Source: Taudactylus pleione
Taxonomy: Eukaryota; Chordata; Amphibia; Anura; Myobatrachidae
Direction: 5' to 3'
Assembly (NCBI GenBank): GCA_031769625.1
Contig: JAUIMM010000718.1
Coordinates: forward strand, 248,001-312,000
DNA length: 64,000 bases
The position numbers and the translations under genes were made by a program. Shown piece by piece: positions 44,871 through 59,800 of this stretch. The notes beneath the pieces are model-generated. The model saw only the letters and a program-made list of their open reading frames with translations. It made no database searches and was not told where the DNA came from. How positions within the stretch are numbered: position 1 is the stretch's first letter; each line of letters opens with the position of its first letter.

Positions 44871-47800
44871 CTGTTTTCTCTTAAACGCAAAATAGGAGAA
44901 AAACCATTTCACATCACATTTGTGGGTCTTGGTCTTCAACACAATCTGTGAAATTTTGAGCTGTCTGTATTTGCTACAAGAGGAGATATCACAAAGTATG
45001 CGCTTTTGTTGTTTCCATTGGTTTCAAAGCATTTTGGCCTAAAACGAGCATTTGCTGTTTTCTCTTAAATGCAACATGGGACAAAAACCATTTCACATCA
45101 CATTTGTGGGTCTTGGTCTTCAACACAATCTGTGAAATTTTGAGCTGTCTGTTTTTGCTACAAGAGGAGATATCACAAAGTATGCGATTTTGTTGTATCC
45201 ATTGGTTTCATGTATTTTGGCCTAAAACGAGTATTTGCTGTTTTCTCTTAAAAGCAAAATGGGAGAAAATCAATTTCACATCACATTTGTGGGTCTTGGT
45301 CTTCAACACAATCTGTGATATTTTGAGCTGTCTGTGTTTGCTACAAGAGGAGATATCACAAAGTATGCGCTTTTGTTGTATCCATTGGTTTCAATGCATT
45401 TTGGCCTAAAATGAGCATTTGCTGTTTTCTCTTAAATGCAACATGGGAGAAAAATCATTTTGAATCACATTTGTGGGTCGTGGTCTTCAACACAATCTGT
45501 GAAAATTTTAGCTGTCTGTGTTTGCTACAAGAGGAGATATCACAAAGTATGCGCTTTTATTGTATCCATTGGTTTCAATGCATTTTGGCCAAAAACGAGC
45601 ATTTGCTGTTTTCTCTTAAACGCAACATGGGAGAAAAACAATTTCACATCACATTTGTGGGTCTTGGTCTTCAACACAATCTGTGAAATTTTGAGCTGTC
45701 TGTGTTTGCTACAAGAGGAGATATCACAAAGTATGCGCTTTTGTTGTTTCAATTGGTTTCAAAGCATTTTGGCCTAAAACGAGCATTTGCTGTTTTCTCT
45801 TAAATGCAACATGGGACAAAAACCATTTCACATCACATTTGTGGGTCTTGGTCTTCAACACAATCTGTGAAATTTTGAGCTGTCTGTTTTTGCTACAAGA
45901 GGAGATATCACAAAGTATGCGCTTTTGTTGTTTCCATTGGTTTCAGTGCATTTTGGCCTAAAATGAGCATTTGCTCTTTTCTCTTAAACGCAACATGGGA
46001 GAAAACCCATTTCACATCACATTTGTGGGTCTTGGTCTTCAACACAATCTGTGAAATTTTGAGCTGTCTGTGTTTGCTACAAGAGGAGATATCACAAAGT
46101 ATGTGCTTTTGTTGTATCCATTGGTTTCAAAGCATTTTGGCCTAAAACGAGCATTTGCTGTTTTCTCTTAAATGCAACATGGGACAAAAACCATTTCACA
46201 TCACATTTGTGGGTCTTGGTCTTCAACACAATCTGTGAAATTTTGAGCTGTCTGTTTTTGCTACAAGAGGAGATATCACAAAGTATGCGCTTTTGATGTA
46301 TCCATTGGTTTCCGTGTAATTTGGCCTAAAATGAGTATTTGCTGTTTTCTCTTAAAAGCAACATGGGAGAAAAACAATTTCACATCACATTTGTGGGTCT
46401 TGTTCTTCAACACAATCTGTGAAATTTTGAGCTGTCTGTGTTTGCTACAAGAGGAGATATCACAAAGTATGCGATTTTATTGTATCCATTGGTTTCAATG
46501 CATTTTGGCCTAAAATGAGCGTTTGCTGTTTTCTCTTAAACGCAACATGGGAAAAAACATTTCACATCACATTTGTGGGTCTTGGTCTTCAACACAATCT
46601 GTGAAATTTTGAGCTGTCTGTGTTTGCTACAAGAGGAGATATCACAAAGTATACGCTTTAGTTGTATCCATTGGTTTCAATGCATTTTGGACTAAAACTA
46701 GCATTTGCTGTTTTCTCATAAACGCAAAATGGGAGAAAAACCATTTCACATCACATTTGTGGGTCTTGGTCTTCAACACAATCTGTGAAAATTTTAGCTG
46801 TCTGTTTTTGCTACAAGAGGAGATATCACAAAGTATGCGCTTTTATTGTATCCATTGGTTTCAATGCATTTTGTCCTAAAACTAGCGTTTGCTGTTTTCT
46901 CTTAAACGCAACATGGGAGAAAAACCATATCACATCACATTTGTGGGTCTTGGTCTTCAACACAATCTGTGAAATTTTGAGCTGTCTGTGTTTGCTACAA
47001 GAGGAGATATCACAAAGTATGGCCTTTTGTTATATTCTTTTGGTTTCAATGCATTTTGGCCTAAAACGAGCATTTGCTGTTTTCTCTTAAATGCAACATG
47101 GGAGAAAAACCATTTCACATCACATTTGTGGGTCTTGGTCTTCAACACAATCTGTGAAATTTTGAGCTGTCTGTTTTTGCTACAAGAGGAGATATCACAA
47201 AGTATGCACTTTTGTTGTATCCATTGGTTTCAGTGCATTTTCGCCTAAAACGAGTATTTGCTGTTTTCTCTTAAACGCAACATGGGAGAAAAACCATTTC
47301 ACATCACATTTGTGGGTCTTGGTCTTCAACACAATCTGTGAAATTTTGAGCTGTCTGTGTTTGCTACAAGAGGTGATATCACAAAGTATGCACTTTTGTT
47401 GTATCCATTGGTTTCAATGCATTTTGGCCTAAAACTAGCATTTGCTGTTTTCTCTTAAACGCAAAATGGGAGAAAAACCATTTCACATCACATTTGTGGG
47501 TCTTGGTCTTCAACACAATCTGTGAAATTTTGAGCTGTCTGTGTTTGCTACAAGAGGAGATATCACAAAGTATGCGCTTTTGTTGTATCCATTGGTTTCA
47601 ATGCATTTTGGCCTAAAACGAGCATTTGCTGTTTTCTCTTAAACGCAACATGGGAGAAAAACCATTTCACATCACATTTGTAGGTCTTGGTCTTCAACAC
47701 AATCTGTGAAATTTTGAGCTGTCTGTTTTTGCTACAAGAGGAGATATCACAAAGTATGCGCTTTTGTTGTATCCATTGATTTCAGTGCATTTTGGCCTAA

Positions 47801-50800
47801 AACGATTAATTGCTGTTTTCTCTTAAACACAAAATGGGAGAAAAACCATTTCAAATCAATTTTGTGGGTCTTGGTCTTCAACACAATCTATGAAATTTTT
47901 AATTGTCTGTGTTTGCTACAAGAGGAGATATCACAAAGTATGCTCTTTTGTTGTTTCCATTAGTTTCAATGCATTTTGGCCTAAAATGAGCATTTGCTGT
48001 TTTCTCTAAAATTCAACATGGGAGAAAAAACATTTCACATCACATTTGTGGGTCTTAGTCTTCAACACAATCTGTGAAATTTTGAGCTGTCTGTGTTTGC
48101 TACAAGAGGAGATATCACAAAGTATGCGCTTTTATTGTATCCATTGGTTTCAATGCATTTTGGCCTAAAATGAGCGTTTGCTGTTTTCTCTTAAACGCAA
48201 CATGGGAAAAAACATTTCACATCACATTTGTGGGTCTTGGTCTTCAACACAATCTGTGAAATTTTGAGCTGTCTGTGTTTGCTACAAGAGGAGATATCAC
48301 AAAGTATGCGCTTTTGTTGTATCCATTGGTTTCAATGCATTTTGGACTAAAACTAGCATTTGCTGTACTCTTAAACGCAAAATGGGAGAAAAACCATTTC
48401 ACATCACATTTGTGGGTCTTGGTCTTCAACACAATCTGTGAAAATTTGAGCTGTCTGTGTTTGCTACAAGAGGAGATATCACAAAGTATACGCTTTAGTT
48501 GTATCCATTGGTTTCAATGCATTTTGGACTAAAACTAGCATTTGCTGTTTTCTCTTAAACGCAAAATGGGAGAAAAACCATTTCACATCACATTTGTGGG
48601 TCTTGGTCTTCAACACAATCTGTGATATTTTGAGCTGTCTGTGTTTGCTACAAGAGGAGATATCACAAAGTATGCGCTTTTGTTGTATCCATTGGTTTCA
48701 ATGCATTTTGGCCAAAAATGAGCATTTGCTGTTTTCTCTTCAATGCAACATGGGAGAAAAACCATTTCAAATTACATTTGTGGGTCTTGGTCTTCAACAC
48801 AATCTGTGAAAATTTGAGCTGTCTGTGTTTGCTACAAAAGGAGATATCACAAAGTATGCGCTTTTATTGTATCCATTGGTTTCAATGCATTTTGGCCTAA
48901 AACGAGCGTTTGCTGTTTTCTCTTAAACGCAACATGGGAAAAACCATTTCACATCACATTTGTGGGTCTTGGTCTTCAACACAATCTGTGAAATTTTGAG
49001 CTGTCTGTGTTTGCTACAAGAGGAGATATCACAAAGTATGCGCTTTTGTTGTATCCATTGGTTTCAGTGCATTTTGGCCTAAAACGAGCATTTGCTGTTT
49101 TCTCTTAAACGCAACATGGGAGAAAACCCATTTCACATCACATTTGTGGGTCTTGGTCTTCAACACAATCTGTGAAATTTTGAGCTGTCTGTGTTTGCTA
49201 CAAGAGGAGATATCACAAAGTATGTGCTTTTGTTGTATCCATTGGTTTCAATGCATTTTGGACTAAAACTAGCATTTGCTGTTTTCTCTTAAACGCAAAA
49301 TAGGAGAAAAACCATTTCACATCACATTTGTGGGTCTTGGTCTTCAACACAATCTGTGAAATTTTGAGCTGTCTGTGTTTGCTACAAGAGGAGATATCAC
49401 AAAGTATGCGCTTTTGTTGATACCATTGGTTTCAAAGCATTTTGGACTAAAACGAGCATTTGCTGTTTTCTCTTAAATGCTATATGGGACAAAAACCATT
49501 TCACATCACATTTGTGGGTCTTGGTCTACAACACAATCTGTGAAATTTTGAGCTGTCTGTTTTTGCTACAAGAGGAGATATCACAAAGTATGCGCTTTTG
49601 TTGTATCCATTGGTTTCCGTGTATTTTGGCCTTAAACGAGTATTTGCTGTTTTCTCTTAAAAGCAACATGGGAGAAAAACAATTTCACATCACATTTGTG
49701 GGTCTTGGTCTTCAACACAGTCTGTGATATTTTGAGCTGTCTGTGTTTGCTACAAGAGGAGATATCACAAAGTATGCACTTTTGTTGTATCCATTGGTTT
49801 CAATGCATTTTGGCCAAAAATGAGCATTTGCTGTTTTCTCTTAAATGCAACATGGGAGAAAAACCATTTCAAATTACATTTGTGGGTCTTGGTCTTCAAC
49901 ACAATCTGTGAAAATTTGAGCTGTCTGTGTTTGCTACAAGAGGAGATATCACAAAGTATGCGCTTTTATTGTATCCATTGGTTTCAATGCATTTTGGCCT
50001 AAAACGAGCGTTTGCTGTTTTCTCTTAAATGCAACATAGGAAAAAACATTTCACATCACATTTGTGGGTCTTGGTCTTCAACACAATCTGTGAAATTTTG
50101 AGCTGTCTGTGTTTGCTACAAGAGGAGATATCACAAAGTATGCACTTTTGTTGTATCCATTGGTTTCAGTGCATTTTGGCCTAAAACGAGCATTTGCTGT
50201 TTTCTCTTAAACGCAACATGGGAGAAAACCCATTTCACATCACATTTGTGGGTCTTGGTCTTCAACACAATCTGTGAAATTTTGAGCTGTCTGTGTTTGC
50301 TACAAGAGGAGATATCACAAAGTATGCGCTTTTGTTGTATCCATTGGTTTCAATGCATTTTGGACTAAAACTAGCATTTGCTGTTTTCTCTTAAACGCAA
50401 AATAGGAGAAAAACCATTTCACATCACATTTGTGGGTCTTGGTCTTCAACACAATCTGTGAAATTTTGAGCTGTCTGTGTTTGCTACAAGAGGAGATATC
50501 ACAAAGTATGCGCTTTTGTTGTTTCCATTGGTTTCAAAGCATTTTGGCCTAAAACGAGCATTTGCTGTTTTCTCTTAAATGCAACATGGGACAAAAACCA
50601 TTTCACATCACATTTGTGGGTCTTGGTCTTCAACACAATCTGTGAAATTTTGAGCTGTCTGTTTTTGCTACAAGAGGAGATATCACAAAGTATGCGATTT
50701 TGTTGTATCCATTGGTTTCCATGTATTTTGGCCTAAAACGAGTATTTGCTGTTTTCTCTTAAAAGCAAAATGGGAGAAAATCAATTTCACATCACATTTG

Positions 50801-53800
50801 TGGGTCTTGGTCTTCAACACAATCTGTGATATTTTGAGCTGTCTGTGTTTGCTACAAGAGGAGATATCACAAAGTATGCGCTTTTGTTGTATCCATTGGT
50901 TTCAATGCATTTAGGCCTAAAATGAGCATTTGCTGTTTTCTCTTAAATGCAACATGGGAGAAAAATCATTTCGAATCACATTTGTGGGTCGTGGTCTTCA
51001 ACACAATCTGTGAAAATTTTAGCTGTCTGTGTTTGCTACAAGAGGAGATATCACAAAGTATGCGCTTTTATTGTATCCATTGGTTTCAATGCATTTTGGC
51101 CAAAAACGAGCATTTGCTGTTTTCTCTTAAACGCAACATGGGAGAAAAACAATTTCACATCACATTTGTGGGTCTTGGTCTTCAACACAATCTGTGAAAT
51201 TTTGAGCTGTCTGTGTTTGCTACAAGAGGAGATATCACAAAGTATGCGCTTTTGTTGTTTCAATTGGTTTCAAAGCATTTTGGCCTAAAACGAGCATTTG
51301 CTGTTTTCTCTTAAATGCAACATGGGACAAAAACCATTTCACATCACATTTGTGGGTCTTGGTCTTCAACACAATCTGTGAAATTTTGAGCTGTCTGTTT
51401 TTGCTACAAGAGGAGATATCACAAAGTATGCGCTTTTGTTGTTTCCATTGGTTTCAGTGCATTTTGGCCTAAAATGAGCATTTGCTCTTTTCTCTTAAAC
51501 GCAACATGGGAGAAAACCCATTTCACATCACATTTGTGGGTCTTGGTCTTCAACACAATCTGTGAAATTTTGAGCTGTCTGTGTTTGCTACAAGAGGAGA
51601 TATCACAAAGTATGTGCTTTTGTTGTATCCATTGGTTTCAAAGCATTTTGGCCTAAAACGAGCATTTGCTGTTTTCTCTTAAATGCAACATGGGACAAAA
51701 ACCATTTCACATCACATTTGTGGGTCTTGGTCTTCAACACAATCTGTGAAATTTTGAGCTGTCTGTTTTTGCTACAAGAGGAGATATCACAAAGTATGCG
51801 CTTTTGATGTATCCATTGGTTTCCGTGTATTTTGGCCTAAAATGAGTATTTGCTGTTTTCTCTTAAAAGCAACATGGGAGAAAAACAATTTCACATCACA
51901 TTTGTGGGTCTTGTTCTTCAACACAATCTGTGAAATTTTGAGCTGTCTGTGTTTGCTACAAGAGGAGATATCACAAAGTATGCGATTTTATTGTATCCAT
52001 TGGTTTCAATGCATTTTGGCCTAAAATGAGCGTTTGCTGTTTTCTCTTAAACGCAACATGGGAAAAAACATTTCACATCACATTTGTGGGTCTTGGTCTT
52101 CAACACAATCTGTGAAATTTTGAGCTGTCTGTGTTTGCTACAAGAGGAGATATCACAAAGTATGCGCTTTTGTTGTATCCATTGGTTTCAATGCATTTTG
52201 GACTAAAACTAGCATTTGCTGTACTCTTAAACGCAAAATGGGAGAAAAACCATTTCACATCACATTTGTGGGTCTTGGTCTTCAACACAATCTGTGAAAA
52301 TTTGAGCTGTCTGTGTTTGCTACAAGAGGAGATATCACAAAGTATACGCTTTAGTTGTATCCATTGGTTTCAATGCATTTTGGACTAAAACTAGCATTTG
52401 CTGTTTTCTCTTAAACGCAAAATGGGAGAAAAACCATTTCACATCACATTTGTGGGTCTTGGTCTTCAACACAATCTGTGAAATTTTGAGCTGTCTGTGT
52501 TTGCTACAAGAGGAGATATCACAAAGTATGGCCTTTTGTTATATTCTTTTGGTTTCAAAGCATTTTGGCCTAAAACGAGCATTTGCTGTTTTCTCTTAAA
52601 TGCAACATGGGAGAAAAACCATTTCACATCACATTTGTGGGTCTTGGTCTTCAACACAATCTGTGAAATTTTGAGCTGTCTGTGTTTGCTACAAGAGGAG
52701 ATATCACAAAGTATGCGCTTTTGTTGTATCCATTGGTTTCAGTGCATTTTGGCCTAAAACGAGCATTTGCTGTTTTCTCTTAAACGCAACATGGGAGAAA
52801 ACCCATTTCACATCACATTTGTGGGTCTTGGTCTTCAACACAATCTGTGAAATTTTGAGCTGTCTGTGTTTGCTACAAGAGGAGATATCACAAAGTATGT
52901 GCTTTTGTTGTATCCATTGGTTTCAATGCATTTTGGACTAAAACTAGCATTTGCTGTTTTCTCTTAAACGCAAAATAGGAGAAAAACCATTTCACATCAC
53001 ATTTGTGGGTCTTGGTCTTCAACACAATCTGTGAAATTTTGAGCTGTCTGTGTTTGCTACAAGAGGAGATATCACAAAGTATGCGCTTTTGTTGATACCA
53101 TTGGTTTCAAAGCATTTTGGACTAAAACGAGCATTTGCTGTTTTCTCTTAAATGCAACATGGGACAAAAACCATTTCACATCACATTTGTGGGTCTTGGT
53201 CTTCAACACAATCTGTGAAATTTTGAGCTGTCTGTTTTTGCTACAAGAGGAGATATCACAAAGTATGCGCTTTTGTTGTATCCATTGGTTTCCGTGTATT
53301 TTGGCCTTAAACGATTATTTGCTGTTTTCTCTTAAAAGCAACATGGGAGAAAAACAATTTCACATCACATTTGTGGGTCTTGGTCTTCAACACAGTCTGT
53401 GATATTTTGAGCTGTCTGTGTTTGCTACAAGAGGAGATATCACAAAGTATGCGCTTTTGTTGTATCCATTGGTTTCAATGCATTTTGGCCAAAAATGAGC
53501 ATTTGCTGTTTTCTCTTAAATGCAACATGAGAGAAAAACCATTTCAAATTACATTTGTGGGTCTTGGTCTTCAACACAATCTGTGAAAATTTGAGCTGTC
53601 TGTGTTTGCTACAAGAGGAGATATCACAAAGTATGCGCTTTTATTGTATCCATTGGTTTCAATGCATTTTGGCCTAAAACGAGCGTTTGCTGTTTTCTCT
53701 TAAATGCAACATAGGAAAAAACATTTCACATCACATTTGTGGGTCTTGGTCTTCAACACAATCTGTGAAATTTTGAGCTGTCTGTGTTTGCTACAAGAGG

Positions 53801-56800
53801 AGATATCACAAAGTATGCACTTTTGTTGTATCCATTGGTTTCAGTGCATTTTGGCCTAAAACGAGCATTTGCTGTTTTCTCTTAAACGCAACATGGGAGA
53901 AAACCCATTTCACATCACATTTGTGGGTCTTGGTCTTCAACACAATCTGTGAAATTTTGAGCTGTCTGTGTTTGCTACAAGAGGAGATATCACAAAGTAT
54001 GCGCTTTTGTTGTATCCATTGGTTTCAATGCATTTTGGACTAAAACTAGCATTTGCTGTTTTCTCTTAAACGCAAAATAGGAGAAAAACCATTTCACATC
54101 ACATTTGTGGGTCTTGGTCTTCAACACAATCTGTGAAATTTTGAGCTGTCTGTGTTTGCTACAAGAGGAGATATCACAAAGTATGCGCTTTTGTTGTTTC
54201 CATTGGTTTCAAAGCATTTTGGCCTAAAACGAGCATTTGCTGTTTTCTCTTAAATGCAACATGGGACAAAAACCATTTCACATCACATTTGTGGGTCTTG
54301 GTCTTCAACACAATCTGTGAAATTTTGAGCTGTCTGTTTTTGCTACAAGAGGAGATATCACAAAGTATGCGATTTTGTTGTATCCATTGGTTTCCATGTA
54401 TTTTGGCCTAAAACGAGTATTTGCTGTTTTCTCTTAAAAGCAAAATGGGAGAAAATCAATTTCACATCACATTTGTGGGTCTTGGTCTTCAACACAATCT
54501 GTGATATTTTGAGCTGTCTGTGTTTGCTACAAGAGGAGATATCACAAAGTATGCGCTTTTGTTGTATCCATTGGTTTCAATGCATTTAGGCCTAAAATGA
54601 GCATTTGCTGTTTTCTCTTAAATGCAACATGGGAGAAAAATCATTTCGAATCACATTTGTGGGTCGTGGTCTTCAACACAATCTGTGAAAATTTTAGCTG
54701 TCTGTGTTTGCTACAAGAGGAGATATCACAAAGTATGCGCTTTTATTGTATCCATTGGTTTCAATGCATTTTGGCCAAAAACGAGCATTTGCTGTTTTCT
54801 CTTAAACGCAACATGGGAGAAAAACAATTTCACATCACATTTGTGGGTCTTGGTCTTCAACACAATCTGTGAAATTTTGAGCTGTCTGTGTTTGCTACAA
54901 GAGGAGATATCACAAAGTATGCGCTTTTGTTGTTTCAATTGGTTTCAAAGCATTTTGGCCTAAAACGAGCATTTGCTGTTTTCTCTTAAATGCAACATGG
55001 GACAAAAACCATTTCACATCACATTTGTGGGTCTTGGTCTTCAACACAATCTGTGAAATTTTGAGCTGTCTGTTTTTGCTACAAGAGGAGATATCACAAA
55101 GTATGCGCTTTTGTTGTTTCCATTGGTTTCAGTGCATTTTGGCCTAAAATGAGAATTTGCTCTTTTCTCTTAAACGCAACATGGGAGAAAACCCATTTCA
55201 CATCACATTTGTGGGTCTTGGTCTTCAACACAATCTGTGAAATTTTGAGCTGTCTGTGTTTGCTACAAGAGGAGATATCACAAAGTATGCGATTTTATTG
55301 TATCCATTGGTTTCAATGCATTTTGGCCTAAAATGAGCGTTTGCTGTTTTCTCTTAAACGCAACATGGGAAAAAACATTTCACATCACATTTGTGGGTCT
55401 TGGTCTTCAACACAATCTGTGAAATTTTGAGCTGTCTGTGTTTGCTACAAGAGGAGATATCACAAAGTATGCGCTTTTGTTGTATCCATTGGTTTCAATG
55501 CATTTTGGACTAAAACTAGCATTTGCTGTACTCTTAAACGCAAAATGGGAGAAAAACCATTTCACATCACATTTGTGGGTCTTGGTCTTCAACACAATCT
55601 GTGAATATTTGAGCTGTCTGTGTTTGCTACAAGAGGAGATATCACAAAGTATACGCTTTAGTTGTATCCATTGGTTTCAATGCATTTTGGACTAAAACTA
55701 GCATTTGCTGTTTTCTCTTAAACGCAAAATGGGAGAAAAACCATTTCACATCACATTTGTGGGTCTTGGTCTTCAACACAATCTGTGAAATTTTGAGCTG
55801 TCTGTGTTTGCTACAAGAGGAGATATCACAAAGTATGGCCTTTTGTTATATTCTTTTGGTTTCAAAGCATTTTGGCCTAAAACGAGCATTTGCTGTTTTC
55901 TCTTAAATGCAACATGGGAGAAAAACCATTTCACATCACATTTGTGGGTCTTGGTCTTCAACACAATCTGTGAAATTTTGAGCTGTCTGTTTTTGCTACA
56001 AGAGGAGATATCACAAAGTATGCACTTTTGTTGTATCCATTGGTTTCAGTGCATTTTCGCCTAAAACGAGTATTTGCTGTTTTCTCTTAAACGCAACATG
56101 GGAGAAAAACCATTTCACATCACATTTGTGGGTCTTGGTCTTCAACACAATCTGTGAAATTTTGAGCTGTCTGTGTTTGCTACAAGAGGTGATATCACAA
56201 AGTATGCACTTTTGTTGTATCCATTGGTTTCAATGCATTTTGGCCTAAAACTAGCATTTGCTGTTTTCTCTTAAACGCAAAATGGGAGAAAAACCATTTC
56301 ACATCACATTTGTGGGTCTTGGTCTTCAACACAATCTGTGAAATTTTGAGCTGTCTGTGTTTGCTACAAGAGGAGATATCACAAAGTATGCGCTTTTGTT
56401 GTATCCATTGGTTTCAATGCATTTTGGCCTAAAACGAGCATTTGCTGTTTTCTCTTAAACGCAACATGGGAGAAAAACCATTTCACATCACATTTGTAGG
56501 TCTTGGTCTTCAACACAATCTGTGAAATTTTGAGCTGTCTGTTTTTGCTACAAGAGGAGATATCACAAAGTATGCGCTTTTGTTGTATCCATTGATTTCA
56601 GTGCATTTTGGCCTAAAACGATTAATTGCTGTTTTCTCTTAAACACAAAATGGGAGAAAAACCATTTCAAATCAATTTTGTGGGTCTTGGTCTTCAACAC
56701 AATCTATGAAATTTTTAATTGTCTGTGTTTGCTACAAGAGGAGATATCACAAAGTATGCTCTTTTGTTGTTTCCATTAGTTTCAATGCATTTTGGCCTAA

Positions 56801-59800
56801 AATGAGCATTTGCTGTTTTCTCTAAAATTCAACATGGGAGAAAAAACATTTCACATCACATTTGTGGGTCTTAGTCTTCAACACAATCTGTGAAATTTTG
56901 AGCTGTCTGTGTTTGCTACAAGAGGAGATATCACAAAGTATGCGCTTTTATTGTATCCATTGGTTTCAATGCATTTTGGCCTAAAATGAGCGTTTGCTGT
57001 TTTCTCTTAAACGCAACATGGGAAAAAACATTTCACATCACATTTGTGGGTCTTGGTCTTCAACACAATCTGTGAAATTTTGAGCTGTCTGTGTTTGCTA
57101 CAAGAGGAGATATCACAAAGTATGCGCTTTTGTTGTATCCATTGGTTTCAATGCATTTTGGATTAAACTAGCATTTGCTGTACTCTTAAACGCAAAATGG
57201 GAGAAAAACCATTTCACATCACATTTGTGGGTCTTGGTCTTCAACACAATCTGTGAAAATTTGAGCTGTCTGTGTTTGCTACAAGAGGAGATATCACAAA
57301 GTATACGCTTTAGTTGTATCCATTGGTTTCAATGCATTTTGGACTAAAACTAGCATTTGCTGTTTTCTCTTAAACGCAAAATGGGAGAAAAACCATTTCA
57401 CATCACATTTGTGGGTCTTGGTCTTCAACACAATCTGTGAAAATTTTAGCTGTCTGTTTTTGCTACAAGAGGAGATATCACAAAGTATGCGCTTTTATTG
57501 TATCCATTGGTTTCAATGCATTTTGTCCTAAAATTAGCGTTTGCTGTTTTCTCTTAAACGCAACATGGGAGAAAAACCATATCACATCACATTTGTGGGT
57601 CTTGGTCTTCAACACAATCTGTGAAATTTTTAGCTGTCTGTGTTTGCTACAAGAGGAGATATCACAAAGTATGCACTTTTGTTGTATCCTTTAGTTTCAG
57701 TGCATTTTGGCATAAAATGAACATTTGCTGTTTTCTCTTAAACGTAACATGGGAGAAAACCCATTTCACATCACATTTGTGGGTCTTGGTCTTCAACACA
57801 ATCTGTGAAATTTTGAGCTGTCTGTGTTTGCTACAAGAGGAGATATCACAAAGTATGCGCTTTTGTTGTATCCCTTGGTTTCAATGCATTTTGGACTAAA
57901 ACTAGCATTTGCTGTTTTCTCTTAAACGCAACATGGGAGAAAAACCATTTCACATCACATTTGTGGGTCTTGGTCTTCAACACAATCTGTGAAATTTTGA
58001 GCTGTCTGTGTTTGCTACAAGAGGAGATATCACAAAGTATGGCCTTTTGTTATATTCTTTTGGTTTCAATGCATTTTGGCCTAAAACGAGCATTTGCTGT
58101 TTTCTCTTAAATGCAACATGGGAGAAAAACCATTTCACATCACATTTGTGGGTCTTGGTCTTCAACACAATCTGTGAAATTTTGAGCTGTCTGTTTTTGC
58201 TACAAGAGGAGATATCACAAAGTATGCACTTTTGTTGTATCCATTGGTTTCAGTGCATTTTCGCCTAAAACGAGTATTTGCTGTTTTCTCTTAAACGCAA
58301 CATGGGAGAAAAACCATTTCACATCACATTTGTGGGTCTTGGTCTTCAACACAATCTGTGAAATTTTGAGCTGTCTGTGTTTGCTACAAGAGGTGATATC
58401 ACAAAGTATGCACTTTTGTTGTATCCATTGGTTTCAATGCATTTTGGCCTAAAACTAGCATTTGCTGTTTTCTCTTAAACGCAAAATGGGAGAAAAACCA
58501 TTTCACATCACATTTGTGGGTCTTGGTCTTCAACACAATCTGTGAAATTTTGAGCTGTCTGTGTTTGCTACAAGAGGAGATATCACAAAGTATGCGCTTT
58601 TGTTGTATCCATTGGTTTCAATGCATTTTGGCCTAAAACGAGCATTTGCTGTTTTCTCTTAAACGCAACATGGGAGAAAAACCATTTCACATCACATTTG
58701 TAGGTCTTGGTCTTCAACACAATCTGTGAAATTTTGAGCTGTCTGTTTGTGCTACAAGAGGAGATATCACAAAGTATGCGCTTTTGTTGTATACATTGAT
58801 TTCAGTGCATTTTGGCCTAAAACGATTAATTGCTGTTTTCTCTTAAACACAAAATGGGAGAAAAACCATTTCAAATCAATTTTGTGGGTCTTGGTCTTCA
58901 ACACAATCTATGAAATTTTTAATTGTCTGTGTTTGCTACAAGAGGAGATATCACAAAGTATGCTCTTTTGTTGTTTCCATTAGTTTCAATGCATTTTGGC
59001 CTAAAATGAGCATTTGCTGTTTTCTCTAAAATTCAACATGGGAGAAAAAACATTTCACATCACATTTGTGGGTCTTAGTCTTCAACACAATCTGTGAAAT
59101 TTTGAGCTGTCTGTGTTTGCTACAAGAGGAGATATCACAAAGTATGCGCTTTTGTTGTATCCATTGGTTTCCGTGTATTTTGGCCTTAAATGAGTATTTG
59201 CTGTTTTCTCTTAAAAGCAACATGGGAGAAAAACAATTTCACATCACATTTGTGGGTCTTGGTCTTCAACACAATCTGTGATATTTTGAGCTGTCTGTGT
59301 TTGCTACAAGAGGAGATATCACAAAGTATGCGCTTTTGTTGTATCCATTGGTTTCAATGCATTTTGGCCAAAAATGAGCATTTGCTGTTTTCTCTTAAAT
59401 GCAACATGGGAGAAAAACCATTTCAAATTACATTTGTGGGTCTTGGTCTTCAACACAATCTGTGAAATTTTGAGCTGCCTGTGTTTGCTACAAGAGGAGA
59501 TATCACAAAGTATGCGCTTTTGTTGTTTCCATTGGTTTCAAAGCATTTTGGTCTAAAACGAGCATTTGCTGTTTTCTCTTAAATGCAACATGGGACAAAA
59601 ACCATTTCACATCACATTTGTGGGTCTTGGTCTTCAACACAATCTGTGAAATTTTGAGCTGTCTGTTTTTGCTACAAGAGGAGATATCACAAAGTATGCG
59701 CTTTTGTTGTATCTATTGGTTTCCGTGTATTTTGGCCTTAAACGAGTATTTGCTGTTTTCTCTTAAAAGCAACATGGGAGAAAAACAATTTCACATCACA